DNA of 32,848 bases from Nonomuraea indica. GTDB lineage: Bacteria > Actinomycetota > Actinomycetes > Streptosporangiales > Streptosporangiaceae. Shown here one piece after another: positions 16,235 to 24,246 of this stretch (its first letter is position 1; each line of letters opens with the position of its first letter). Under the pieces are notes generated by a model that searched no databases, had not been told where the DNA came from, and was given only the letters and a program-made list of their open reading frames with translations. The stretch spans positions 41,046-73,893 of the forward strand of contig NZ_KZ559486.1 in NCBI RefSeq assembly GCF_002850745.1. The letters run 5' to 3'. A program made the translations under genes and the position numbers.

Positions 16235-19200
16235 CTACCGCCCGCTGACGGCGCCGCCCGGCGCCCCGCTTCCCGAGCCGCCCGTCGGCTGGTCCGGCGG
16301 CCTGTCCGCCGGATCGCCCTCCGGTGACGGCACCGCCGCCTCCAGTTCGCCGAGGCCGGCGAGGATGCGGCCACGGATGTCGGTCGCGCTGTACCAGTCC
16401 TCCGGGCACTCCGCCAGCGCCTGCTCCAGCCACCGGCGGGCCGTTCGCACGTCGCCGCGCCGCATCGCCATCTCGCCCAGCCCGGCGTGCGCCCGTGACA
16501 TCGCCTCGCCGTGGCCGACCCGGCGCGACAGGTCGGCGGCGCGGAGGTAGTCGGCCTCCGCCCCCTCCAGGTCGTCCAGGGCCGCCTGGGCGTCACCCCG
16601 GCAGCAGAGGCTCTCGGCCATGTCGGGCGCCGACCCCAGCTCCTCGGCCACCTCCAGCGACCGCCCGGCCAGCTCGTACGCCTCCGCGTAGTCGTGCCGG
16701 TCGAGGGCCAGCGTGCCCAGCCCCGACAGCGCGAGCGTCGTGCCCCAGCGCTCGCCCAGCGCCGTGAACGCGGCCAGCGTCCGCTCGAACCCGGCTCTCG
16801 CCTCCTCGAGCCGGCCCTGCTCCTGCAGCACGAACGCGACGCCGGTGTGGGTGAGCGCCTCCGTCCAGGCGGGCAGCCTGCCGGCCACCTGGGCGTGCAG
16901 GGCCATGACCTGGTCGGCGTCACCCGGCGGTCCCACGAACGTCGGCAGCAGCATCGTGAGGAACTCCAGCCGCGCCGGCAAGTACCAGAGCGGGTCCATC
17001 CGCTGCAACCCCTCCAGCCGGGCCCGCAGCTCCGGGCCCGGCTCGCCGCCCCATGCCGCGACGAGCACGCACATCGCGTACTCCTGCTCCAGACCGGCCG
17101 GCGCGCCGCCGGGCATCCCGGCCAGCAGCCGGCGCGCCAGGGCCGCGCGCGTCAGCCGGTGGCCGCGCATCCACCAGTAGCAGGCCGCGTGGGCGACCAG
17201 CCGCAGGCCCAGCTCGGTCCGGCCGGCCTCGGCCGCCCACCGCACGGCCGCGTCGAGGTCGTCGTTCTCCCCGTCGAGGAGAGCCAGCCACTCCAGTTGT
17301 TCCGCCCGGCGCAGCCACGGGTCGGCGGTCGTCGCGAGGTCGAGGTAGAAGGCGGCGTGCGCCTCGCGCAGCGCGTCCTCCTCGCCCGCCTCGGCCAGCC
17401 GCTCGGCGCAGAACGCCTTGATCGTCTCCAGCATCCGGTAGCGACCCCCGGACACCTCCACCAGCGACTTGTCCGCCAGCGAGAACAGCACCTCCTCCGG
17501 CAGCCCGCACACCCGCTCCGCCGCGCCGGGTGTGGCGCCGTCGGCGAACACGGTCAGCCGCCTGGCCATCACCTGCTCGTCCTCGTCGAGCAGGTCCCAG
17601 CTCCAGGCCACGACCGCGCGCAGCGTCTGGTGCCGGGGCAGCGCCGTGCGGCTGCCCTTGGCCAGCAGCCGGAACCTGTCGTCGAGCCGCGCCGCCACCT
17701 CGGCCACCGTCAGCGTGCGCAACCGGGCGGCGGCCAGTTCGATGGCCAGCGGCAGCCCGTCGAGGGCGCGGCAGACGGCCGCCACGTGGGCGGCGTTGCC
17801 CTTGCCGACCGCGAAGTCCGGCCGGACCGCCGTCGCCCGGTCGGCGAACAGCCGGACGGCCGGGTAGTCGAGCGGGTTCGGCGCGCTGGGCGGCGGCAGG
17901 GGCAGCAGGGGGCTCACCGGCAGCAGCCGCTCGCCGGTGATGCCCAGCGCCTCGCGGCTGGTCGCCAGCACCCGCAGCCCCGGGCAGGCGGCCAGCAGCA
18001 GGTCGGCCAGCTCGGCGGCGGGCCCGACGACGTGCTCGCAGTTGTCGAGCACCAGCAGCAGGTCGCGTTCGGCGAGCGCGGTGACCAGCCGGGAGACCGG
18101 GTCGGGCGCTGCACGGTCGGGGCCGGCGAGCCGGCCCTCGCGGATGCCGAGCGCCGCCAGCACGGCGTCCGGCACGCCACGGTCGGCCGTGCCGCCCGCG
18201 AGCTGCACGAAGCAGACGTCGCCGGCCTCGCGCCCGGCCGCCTCCAGGGCCAGCCGGGTCTTGCCCGCGCCACCGGCGCCGATGAGCGTGACGAGCCGGG
18301 CCTGCCGCAACAGGGCGGCGACCTGTTCCAGCTCCGCACCACGGCCGACGAAGCTGGTGAGCTGCGCCCGCACCCCGGCCTTGCGCGCGCCCGGCACCCC
18401 CGCCGTCTCGCGTGACGGCGTGCCCGCTGTCTGGTGTGACGCCGCGCCGGCAGTCTCGTGTGACGGCGTGCTCGCTGTCTGGTGTGACGGCGTGCCCGCA
18501 GTCGCCCGTGACGGCGTGCCCGCCGTCTCGGGCGACTGCACGCCGGTGGTCGCCGTGCCCAGGGCCGGGTCGCCGCGCAGCACGGCCAGATGGGCAGCCG
18601 ACAGCTCGGCGCCGGGCGCCAGGCCCAGCTCCTCGTCGAGGACGCGCCGCGCCTCCTCGTACGCGCCGAGCGCCTCCGCCTGCCGGCCGCTGCCGTACAG
18701 GGCGCGCATCAGCTGGGCCCGCGGCCGCTCGCGGAGCGGGTGGGCGGCGGTGAGCTGCCGCAGCTCCGCCACCAGCTCGCGATGGCGGCCCAGCTCCAGG
18801 TCGGCCTGCACCCGGTCCTCGACGGCCACCAGCCGCCTCTCCTCCAGTCCCGCCGCCGCGGCCGCCGCGAGCGGGGCGTCGGACAGCGCCGCGCCGCGCC
18901 ACAGCGACAGGGCCTCGCGCAGCAGGGAGGCGGCCAGGCGGGCGTCGCCCGCGCGCAGCGCGTGCCCGCCCTCGCCGGCCAGCCGTTCGAACCGGCGGGC
19001 GTCCACGTCGCCGGGGTCGGCGGCCAGCAGGTAGCCGGCCGGATGGAACTCGATCCGGTCGCGGCCCAGCACCCGGCGCAGCCGCGACACCTGGGCCTGC
19101 AGGGCGTTGGCGACGCCGTCGGGCGGCTGCTCGCCGTACAGGCCGTCGACCAGCACGCCGGAGCGGACGACGCGGCCCACGTCGAGGGCCAGCAGTGTGA

Positions 19201-19288
19201 GGAGGCTCCGCATCCGGGGGCCGCCGAGGGGGATCTGCTCCCCGTCCTCGCCCACGACTCGGGTGGGGCCGAGGATCTCGAAGCGCAT
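16235..19288 (-). CDS. SARP/AfsR-type transcriptional regulator with BTAD, NB-ARC and TPR domains
   Basis: The 1017-residue protein begins MRFEILGPTRVV, with an OmpR-like winged helix (about 1-95; ALQAQVSRLRRVLGRDRIEF). A BTAD domain follows (about 96-245). Then comes a repeated TAGTPSHE-like linker (about 253-293) and an NB-ARC ATPase with LTSFVGR and Walker A GAGGAGKTRL (K343), LLVLDNCEHV as Walker B and LPLAIELAAARLR. TPR-like helices fill the C-terminus. Such proteins activate antibiotic or metabolic operons on a signal sensed by the ATPase-TPR part. GATAAT lies 6 nt before ATG 19288, so it is probably leaderless. The efflux pump downstream is its likely target. Confidence 0.9.
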   Translation of the reverse strand: MRFEILGPTRVVGEDGEQIPLGGPRMRSLLTLLALDVGRVVRSGVLVDGLYGEQPPDGVANALQAQVSRLRRVLGRDRIEFHPAGYLLAADPGDVDARRFERLAGEGGHALRAGDARLAASLLREALSLWRGAALSDAPLAAAAAAGLEERRLVAVEDRVQADLELGRHRELVAELRQLTAAHPLRERPRAQLMRALYGSGRQAEALGAYEEARRVLDEELGLAPGAELSAAHLAVLRGDPALGTATTGVQSPETAGTPSRATAGTPSHQTASTPSHETAGAASHQTAGTPSRETAGVPGARKAGVRAQLTSFVGRGAELEQVAALLRQARLVTLIGAGGAGKTRLALEAAGREAGDVCFVQLAGGTADRGVPDAVLAALGIREGRLAGPDRAAPDPVSRLVTALAERDLLLVLDNCEHVVGPAAELADLLLAACPGLRVLATSREALGITGERLLPVSPLLPLPPPSAPNPLDYPAVRLFADRATAVRPDFAVGKGNAAHVAAVCRALDGLPLAIELAAARLRTLTVAEVAARLDDRFRLLAKGSRTALPRHQTLRAVVAWSWDLLDEDEQVMARRLTVFADGATPGAAERVCGLPEEVLFSLADKSLVEVSGGRYRMLETIKAFCAERLAEAGEEDALREAHAAFYLDLATTADPWLRRAEQLEWLALLDGENDDLDAAVRWAAEAGRTELGLRLVAHAACYWWMRGHRLTRAALARRLLAGMPGGAPAGLEQEYAMCVLVAAWGGEPGPELRARLEGLQRMDPLWYLPARLEFLTMLLPTFVGPPGDADQVMALHAQVAGRLPAWTEALTHTGVAFVLQEQGRLEEARAGFERTLAAFTALGERWGTTLALSGLGTLALDRHDYAEAYELAGRSLEVAEELGSAPDMAESLCCRGDAQAALDDLEGAEADYLRAADLSRRVGHGEAMSRAHAGLGEMAMRRGDVRTARRWLEQALAECPEDWYSATDIRGRILAGLGELEAAVPSPEGDPADRPPDQPTGGSGSGAPGGAVSGR
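18411..18530 (-). repeat. 24-bp coding minisatellite in the SARP regulator
   Basis: Five 24-bp units (starts 18411, 18435, 18459, 18483, 18507) share a TGACGGCGTGCCCGC-like core, with degenerate copies on both flanks. They encode an 8-residue repeat like HETAGTPS between the BTAD and NB-ARC domains. The unit number could change without a frameshift and would alter linker length. Confidence 0.85.
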
Positions 19289-19300
19289 ACCCCGATTATC
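19289..19300 (-). promoter_or_regulatory. Leaderless -10 element of the SARP gene
   Basis: GATAAT (minus strand, 19300 to 19295) matches TATAAT at five of six positions and ends 6 nt before ATG 19288. It overlaps the stop codon of the upstream gene, so the regulator can be transcribed on its own. Confidence 0.5.
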
Positions 19301-20147
19301 CGGGGTGCGGCAGCATCGCGGCGATCTGTCCGTAGGTGGGCAACGGCACCGGAGCCTCTTCGCCCCGTACGGCCAGCACGGCCGCCAGCGCGCCGCGCAG
19401 CGCGGCCCGGTACGGCAGCGACCCGGTGCTGACCCTGGCCACGCCCGCCGCGGCGAGCCGGTCCAGGGCCGGGCCGTCCGGCTGGTGGAGCACGTTGAGC
19501 GGCAGCGGGGTGCTCGCCGCCACCGTCTCGATCTCGCGCAGGCCGGCCAGACCGGGGACGAACACGCCGTCGGCGTGCCCGTAGGCCCGCACCCGTTCCA
19601 GCGTGTCGCCGGTACGCAGCCAGCAGGTGTCGGTCCGGGCGTTGACGAACACGCCGTGGCCGAGCGCGGCCTCGATGATGCGCTGCTGGAGCGCGATCGG
19701 CCGCAGCGTGCCGTCGGGGCGGCCGTCCTCCAGGTTGACGCCCACGACGCCGAGCGCGGCCAGGGCCGCGACGAGGTCCGCGACCTCGGCGGGGTCGTCG
19801 CTGAAGCCGCCCTCGATGTCGACGGTGACCAGGACGCCGAGGTCGCGGATGGTCGCGGCCAGCTCGATCGTCTCGGCCCGGGTGGCGCCTGCGGCGTCGG
19901 GCCTGCCGTGCACGGCGGCCACGCCGAGGCTGGTGGTGCCGATCGCGGCGAACCCGTGGGCGGCCAGCAGCGCGGCCGAGCCGTAGTCCCAGGCGTTGGG
20001 CAGCACGAACGGGTCGCCGGGACGGTGCAGGTCGCGGAAGGTCACGGCGCCCGCGGTCATGGTGTCCGGGGTCATGGAGTCCGGGGTCATGGAGCCCGGG
20101 GTCGAGGTGTCCGGGGTCGTGGTGTCCGGGGTCATGGAGTCGGCCAT
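19296..20147 (-). CDS. Isocitrate lyase/PEP mutase family protein
   Basis: The 283-residue protein has FRDLHRPGDPFVLPNAWDYGSAALLAAHGFAAIGTTS, the usual family start, then VTVDIEGGFSD (metal-binding Asp/Glu) and VFVNARTDT. This matches the TIM-barrel PEP mutase/isocitrate lyase superfamily subgroup often called oxaloacetate decarboxylase-like. The isocitrate lyase KKCGH signature is absent, so it is not aceA. It probably cleaves or forms a C-C or C-P bond on a 2-oxo acid. The first 34 residues are an extra repeat tail of TPDTM units. ATG 20147 is supported by TAGCGT 6 nt upstream. It ends 7 nt before the SARP start. Confidence 0.85.
   Translation of the reverse strand: MADSMTPDTTTPDTSTPGSMTPDSMTPDTMTAGAVTFRDLHRPGDPFVLPNAWDYGSAALLAAHGFAAIGTTSLGVAAVHGRPDAAGATRAETIELAATIRDLGVLVTVDIEGGFSDDPAEVADLVAALAALGVVGVNLEDGRPDGTLRPIALQQRIIEAALGHGVFVNARTDTCWLRTGDTLERVRAYGHADGVFVPGLAGLREIETVAASTPLPLNVLHQPDGPALDRLAAAGVARVSTGSLPYRAALRGALAAVLAVRGEEAPVPLPTYGQIAAMLPHPG
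20046..20135 (-). repeat. 15-bp coding minisatellite with repeated ATG codons
   Basis: Six 15-bp units of the form ATG ACC CCG GAC ACC encode MTPDT-like repeats at the N-terminus. Four units keep ATG (20135, 20090, 20075, 20060); the others have ACG and TCG. The repeat lies just before the conserved enzyme domain. Confidence 0.85.
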
Positions 20148-20153
20148 GTCCCC

Positions 20154-20159
20154 ACGCTA
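20154..20159 (-). promoter_or_regulatory. Leaderless -10 of the PEP mutase-family gene
   Basis: TAGCGT on the minus strand ends 6 nt before ATG 20147. The same hexamer with the same spacing precedes the histidine kinase at 24247. No clear -35 is seen. Confidence 0.5.
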
Positions 20160-20192
20160 GGCGCGGATCGTTTCGACGGGTGACGAAGCATC

Positions 20193-20909
20193 TCAGGCGG
20201 CGAGCCGTCCCGATTCCGGAGCGGCCCCGGCGCGTTCGGCCGCGGGACCGGCGGAGCCCGGGGACCGCAGCGCGGCCGCGGGCCGGCGCCCGGCGGCGGC
20301 CGTCAGCGCCATGACGGTGACCAGGGCGATCTCGGCCAGCACCACGCCGCGCTGGAACAGCCCGTAGAAGGCGGCGCCGTCGATCGCCGCCGAGGTGAAC
20401 GACGCCGGGTGCGCGAGCAGGAAGCCGGCCAGCGCCAGCGCCGACGTCACGCTCAGGGCCCGGAGCGCGTTGGCCCACGACGGGGACGTGTCCCGCCGGG
20501 CCAGCGTCCACCCCGCGAGGGGCAGCGCGGTGAACACGACGGCGGCGGCCCACCGGTGGATCTCCCCGGCCACCGTGCTGAGCTGCGAGACGCCGGGGTC
20601 GGTGGGGAAGACCGCGCACAGGAGCAGGCCTGCCGCGGCGGCCACCAGCAGCACCCGGGTGGCCGCGGTGCGGGCGGGCTCGCGGACCGTCAGCCCGTAC
20701 GCCAGCCACAGGCAGGCCCCCGCGAGCGCCAGCAGGCCGGCCAGCACCGGCAGCATGCCGCCGGGCACGAGCGCGTAGTCGCTGAGCAGCGGCTGCTCCG
20801 GCAGCGTCACCTGGGCGTAGCCGAACGCGCCGGCCGCCAGCAGGGCGCCGCCGACCGGGCCCGCGACATCACCGCGGACGCTTCCCGGGGCCGGGTCGTG
20901 AACCGTCAT
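20193..20909 (-). CDS. DUF998-like integral membrane protein
   Basis: The 238-residue protein has six or seven hydrophobic segments, including GALLAAGAFGYAQVTL, LLVAAAAGLLLCAVFPTDPG and AAAVVFTALPLAGWTLARR. The FPTDP after a helix and the EIHRWAA before the next one fit the DUF998 family as I recall it. The biochemical role is unknown; no catalytic residue is evident. Its ATG overlaps the glycosyltransferase stop (ATGA, 20906-20909), so it is made together with that enzyme and may assist it at the membrane. The C-terminal 35 residues are Ala/Pro/Arg-rich and probably disordered. Confidence 0.75.
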   Translation of the reverse strand: MTVHDPAPGSVRGDVAGPVGGALLAAGAFGYAQVTLPEQPLLSDYALVPGGMLPVLAGLLALAGACLWLAYGLTVREPARTAATRVLLVAAAAGLLLCAVFPTDPGVSQLSTVAGEIHRWAAAVVFTALPLAGWTLARRDTSPSWANALRALSVTSALALAGFLLAHPASFTSAAIDGAAFYGLFQRGVVLAEIALVTVMALTAAAGRRPAAALRSPGSAGPAAERAGAAPESGRLAA

Positions 20910-22120
20910 CGCGTCACCTCGTCATAGATCTGCTCGAAACGGGCGAGAGAGTGCTGGTGGTCGTGCGTCATCGCCAGCTCGCGGCTGGTCCGCCCGAGCC
21001 GGGCGCGCAGCGGCTCGTCGGTCAGGATGGCGGTCAGGTGCCTGGCCAGAGCCATCACGTCGCCGGGCTCGAACAGGTAGCCGTTGCCGTCCACCAGGTG
21101 CGGCAGCGCCATCGCGTCGGCCGCCACCACGGGCAGGCCGCTGGCCATCGCCTCCAGCGTGGCGATGCTCTGCAACTCGGCCACGCCCGGCATGGCGAAC
21201 ACGTCGGCCGCGGCGAACGTCTGCGGCATCTCCTCGTCGGGCACGAATCCCAGGAACGACACCCGCTCGGCCACGCCGATGCGCCTGGCCAGCCTCTCCA
21301 GCTCGGGCCGCTGGTTGCCCCGGCCGACGAGCGCGACCTGCGCGTCGGTGACGTTGAGCACGTACGGCAGGGCGCGGATGAGCTCCGTCAGGCGCTTCTC
21401 CTCGTCCAGGCGGCCGACGAACAGGACGGTGGGCCGGTCGGGCAGGCCGAACATCTTGCGCGCCCACTGCTTCGGCTCGGCGTGCGGGCGGAATCTCGCC
21501 AGGTCGATGCCGCAGGACACCGGTTCGACGTCACGGCCGAACCCCTGCTCGCGCAGCAGGCCGGCGGCCAGCGGCGTCGGCGTCGTGATCCGGTCGGCGC
21601 GGTCGAAGATCCGCGCGAAGTCGCGCCAGGCGAGCCGGCCGGCCCTGGCCCGCAGCCGCTGGGGGATGTGACCGAACTGGAAGAGGTTGTCGGGCATGAA
21701 GTGGTTGGTGGCGACCACGGGCACCCCGCGGCGGCGGGCGGCGGCGATCGCGGCCCGGCCGACGACGAAATGGCCCTGGGTGTGCAGCACGTCCGGGTCG
21801 ACGGCGGCCACCAGCCGGTCCAGCCGGGCCGGCACGGTCACCCGCATGGTCGGGTGGACCAGGACCGGGGCGGAGCGCAGCCGGTGCACGACCACGCCGT
21901 CCACCACGTCGGCGGTGGCCGGCCCGGTGTCCGACTGGCAGACGACGTGCACGTCGTTGCCGCGCTCGGCCAGGCCGGTGGCCAGGCGGTGGGTGAAGTA
22001 CGCGGCGCCGTTCACGTCCGGCGGGTAGGTGTCGGTGGAGATCAGGATGCGGCGGGGCCGCACCGGGACGGGGGCGAGGGCGGCGTGGTCGGCGGCGGTG
22101 CGGGGCAGCGGTACGGCCAT
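20906..22120 (-). CDS. Glycosyltransferase family 4 (mannosyl- or glucosyltransferase-like)
   Basis: The 404-residue protein has the GT-B fold. The N-terminal domain holds LISTDTYPPDVNGAAYFTHRLATGLAERG, with the acceptor-side glycine-rich turn, and HTQGHFVVGRAA. The C-terminal domain has VLFVGRLDEEKRLTELIRAL and the EX7E motif (E315 and E323 in VAELQSIATLE) contacting the nucleotide sugar. It resembles PimB-like and MgtA-like mannosyltransferases of actinobacteria, which add sugar to phosphatidylinositol or diacylglycerol lipids; the exact acceptor is not determined. ATG 22120 has GGAG about 7 nt upstream. It is coupled to the DUF998-like gene. Confidence 0.87.
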   Translation of the reverse strand: MAVPLPRTAADHAALAPVPVRPRRILISTDTYPPDVNGAAYFTHRLATGLAERGNDVHVVCQSDTGPATADVVDGVVVHRLRSAPVLVHPTMRVTVPARLDRLVAAVDPDVLHTQGHFVVGRAAIAAARRRGVPVVATNHFMPDNLFQFGHIPQRLRARAGRLAWRDFARIFDRADRITTPTPLAAGLLREQGFGRDVEPVSCGIDLARFRPHAEPKQWARKMFGLPDRPTVLFVGRLDEEKRLTELIRALPYVLNVTDAQVALVGRGNQRPELERLARRIGVAERVSFLGFVPDEEMPQTFAAADVFAMPGVAELQSIATLEAMASGLPVVAADAMALPHLVDGNGYLFEPGDVMALARHLTAILTDEPLRARLGRTSRELAMTHDHQHSLARFEQIYDEVTR

Positions 22121-22291
22121 GGGAGACTCCGTTTCGCAGGTGGACGCGGACCGGCGCGGGGAGGGCCGGAGCGACGACAGGACAGGACGGGACCGGCACG
22201 ACAGGACAGGACCGGCACAACGGGACAGGACTGACAGGGCAGGGTCTGCGGGACCGGGCCGGGGGGAGGGGCCGGGGGGGCGGCGATCAGG
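22121..22291. other. Intergenic region with short direct repeats upstream of the glycosyltransferase
   Basis: A 15-bp direct repeat ACGACAGGACAGGAC occurs at 22174-22188 and 22198-22212, with a third copy at 22217-22231 matching 13 of 15. On the minus strand it reads CTGTCCTGTC-rich DNA preceding ATG 22120, so it lies in the promoter or leader. No coding signal was seen. Confidence 0.55.
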
Positions 22292-23095
22292 TCAGTGGCG
22301 GGCCTCCAGCGGAGTGGTCCGGGCCAGGGCGACGGTTCCCGCCGCCGTCAGCGCCGCCGCCACCACCGGCACCACGCCGGTGGGGAGCGGCTCGCCGAGT
22401 AGCAACGCGCCGAACGCCACCGCCGTGAGCGGGTCGGCGATCTGCAGCGAGGCGAACGACACGCCGAAATGGCCGACGGCGTACGCCCGTTGCAGCATCA
22501 TCAGCGCGAGCAGGGCGGGCACCGGCAGCGCCAGCAGGTACCACCAGTTCCAGGCGCCGTCCACCAGCACCCGGACGAGTGTGGCGGTGGCCCCGTAGAG
22601 CACGCCGGAGCTGGTCGCGAGCAGCGCCGCGCGGCCCGCGGGAGACGCCGCCCGCGAGCCGGCCCACAGCAGCACCGCCGCCGCGCCGGAGACGCCCAGC
22701 AGCGTCAGCACGCCGGCGGGCTCCAGCCGGGTCGGCCCGTCGGACTCGGGCACCAGCAGCACCAGCCCGACCAGCCCGCTCGCCACCACGGCGGCGGCGG
22801 CCAGCTCGCGGCGGGACGGCCGGCGGCCGTGCAGCGTGGCCGCGATCGGCAGCGCGAACAGGAGACTGGCCACGCCCATCGGCTGCACGACCGTCAGCGG
22901 TCCGAGCCCGAGGGCGACGATGTGCAGGCCGCCGCCCACCAGGATGGACCCGCCGCCGAGCAGCCAGCGCGGCCGGCGCAGCAGCGCGAGCAGGCCCGGC
23001 CGGGCCGCGCCCACCGCCTCGAACTGCTGCAGGGCGGCGCCGAGCGCGAAGAACAACGAGCCGACGAGCGCCACAGCCGCGGCCAGCACTGTCAT
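22292..23095 (-). CDS. EamA/DMT-family transporter
   Basis: The 267-residue protein has about nine or ten hydrophobic helices. They include AAAVALVGSLFFALGAALQQ at the N-terminus, VVQPMGVASLLFALPIAA, and SLQIADPLTAVAFGALLLGEPLP near the C-terminus; the last two are the repeated helix 4/5-like elements of EamA proteins. The 'Q-x(2,4)-A' start with ALQQFEA is common in an actinobacterial DMT group. The substrate is unknown. ATG 23095 follows AGAGGAGA by 5 nt, better than ATG 23122. Confidence 0.85.
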   Translation of the reverse strand: MTVLAAAVALVGSLFFALGAALQQFEAVGAARPGLLALLRRPRWLLGGGSILVGGGLHIVALGLGPLTVVQPMGVASLLFALPIAATLHGRRPSRRELAAAAVVASGLVGLVLLVPESDGPTRLEPAGVLTLLGVSGAAAVLLWAGSRAASPAGRAALLATSSGVLYGATATLVRVLVDGAWNWWYLLALPVPALLALMMLQRAYAVGHFGVSFASLQIADPLTAVAFGALLLGEPLPTGVVPVVAAALTAAGTVALARTTPLEARH

Positions 23096-23131
23096 GCCGT
23101 CTCCTCTCACAGGGATGGTCACCGGGCAGGG

Positions 23132-23749
23132 TCAAACGGACATGTCCACCGGGGGTCGCTCAGCGGAAGCCTGGGTGGCGCGCCGCTTCCTGACCCAGCG
23201 CACGAGCTCGACGATCCCGGTGACGGACACCGCGATGCCGAGGCCGAGCAGCAGCCCCTTGACGGGGTCGTTCTCGAACGCCATCCCGCCGAAGAAGCCG
23301 ATCAGCCCGGAGTACACCGCCCACGAGGAGGCGGCGATCGCGTCGAAGAACGTGAACGAGCGCAGCGGGTAGCGCACCGCGCCCATGGTCAGCGTGGTGG
23401 CGGTCCGGCCGCCGGGGATGTAGCGGGCCACCACGAGCACCAGCCCGCCGCGCTCGGCCAGCGCCTCCCGTGCCCACACGAACGCCCTGCGCTCGCGCAG
23501 CCGGGCTCCCGACCTGTTGCCGATCAGGTACGAGGTGTGGTCCCCGGCGAAGGCGCCGACGGCGGCGACCAGGATCACCAGGGCCAGGTTCGTGTCGCCG
23601 GACGCCGCGAAGACCCCGGCGGTGATCACCGACGTCTCGGCGGGCACGATCGGGAAGAACCCGTCGAGCACCGCCAGCGCGAAGATCGCCACGTACAACC
23701 ACGGTGACGACATCACCTGGTGCACCAGGTCGAGGATGGCGTGCGACAT
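23132..23749 (-). CDS. DedA family membrane protein
   Basis: The 205-residue protein is of normal DedA length. It carries LDGFFPIVPAETSVITAG, the FxPxPxE-like re-entrant motif, then GDHTSYLIGNRSG and VVARYIPGGRTATTLTMGA, the conserved acidic residue and Arg motif of SNARE-associated (VTT) proteins. These act in membrane lipid turnover, with some members recycling undecaprenyl phosphate or phospholipids across the membrane. GGAG lies 7 nt before ATG 23749. It is followed 36 bp later by the EamA gene. Confidence 0.9.
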   Translation of the reverse strand: MSHAILDLVHQVMSSPWLYVAIFALAVLDGFFPIVPAETSVITAGVFAASGDTNLALVILVAAVGAFAGDHTSYLIGNRSGARLRERRAFVWAREALAERGGLVLVVARYIPGGRTATTLTMGAVRYPLRSFTFFDAIAASSWAVYSGLIGFFGGMAFENDPVKGLLLGLGIAVSVTGIVELVRWVRKRRATQASAERPPVDMSV

Positions 23750-23923
23750 ACGTGTACTCCGATCGTTGAGGCACCTCGAAGCCTGACGGCGTGAGGTGGC
23801 GTTGGACATCGGGGAATCCCCCGGGTCGAACGCGGGCCATGCCCCGAGAGAGATCAGGGCCCGTACCTCAGGACGGTAGGAACTCCGCAGGTCACGGCAC
23901 ATCGGACGATTGGTACGCACCAC

Positions 23924-23941
23924 CCCCGACTTTGGTCGGGG
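23924..23941. promoter_or_regulatory. Palindromic operator-like element 1
   Basis: Seven perfect base pairs around a TTTG loop: CCCCGACTTTGGTCGGGG. It lies about 180 bp upstream of the DedA start and resembles the element next to the kinase promoter. Confidence 0.4.
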
Positions 23942-24171
23942 CCGGAACCATGGCCGTCGATGACCACACCACCGATCCAACCGGCCCGCGGCCCGCGGGG
24001 CAGGAGTGCACGTATCCGCCTTTGGGGTGGAGCCAGCCCCACCCCACCGCGGGCCCTCGCCCCACCACCCGCCGCCCACCACCCGCGCCCACCGCCCACC
24101 GCCCACCGGCCACCGGCCCACCGCCCACCGGCCCACCGACGCATCGCCCCCACGTGCACCGGCTCGCCCGG

Positions 24172-24190
24172 CCCCCACTTTCGTCAGGGG
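24172..24190. promoter_or_regulatory. Palindromic operator-like element 2
   Basis: CCCCCACTTTCGTCAGGGG shares CCCC, ACTTT, GTC and GGGG with element 1. It ends about 45 bp upstream of the probable -10 of the histidine kinase, a common place for a response-regulator site. Confidence 0.4.
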
Positions 24191-24234
24191 TGCGGGCTTA
24201 CCCCCGGCGGGGTCGCGCCCGCCCCGCCGCCCGG

Positions 24235-24240
24235 TAGCGT
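24235..24240 (+). promoter_or_regulatory. Leaderless -10 of the histidine kinase gene
   Basis: TAGCGT ends 6 nt before GTG 24247. There is no ribosome site between, so transcription probably starts at the GTG itself. Confidence 0.5.
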
Positions 24241-24246
24241 CGCCCC

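Larger units (their letters stand above)
23750..24246. other. Intergenic region of 497 bp between divergent dedA-like and histidine kinase genes
   Basis: No gene is convincing here. It contains a perfect hairpin CCCCGAC-TTTG-GTCGGGG (23924-23941), a related element CCCCCACTTTCGTCAGGGG (24172-24190), a GGGGTGG/CCACCCC stem (24024-24030 and 24039-24045) and a CCCACCG-rich low-complexity tract (about 24057-24145). Short frames across the tract are compositional artefacts. Confidence 0.6.

Noticed and set aside
16201..16923. N-terminal extension of the efflux pump gene
   Set aside because: The extra codons are antisense to nothing but overlap the SARP gene in another frame, and the peptide is Arg/Pro-rich. 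The MFS fold begins at ATG 16200 with a ribosome site.
18411..18530. CRISPR-like regular repeats
   Set aside because: The 24-bp units are contiguous with no spacers and stay in frame inside a coding gene, so they are a minisatellite.
24057..24145. CCCACCG-rich tract as a CRISPR or coding region
   Set aside because: The repeat is irregular and short, without spacers. Frames across it give only Pro/Arg/His- or Gly/Arg/Trp-rich products with no family.
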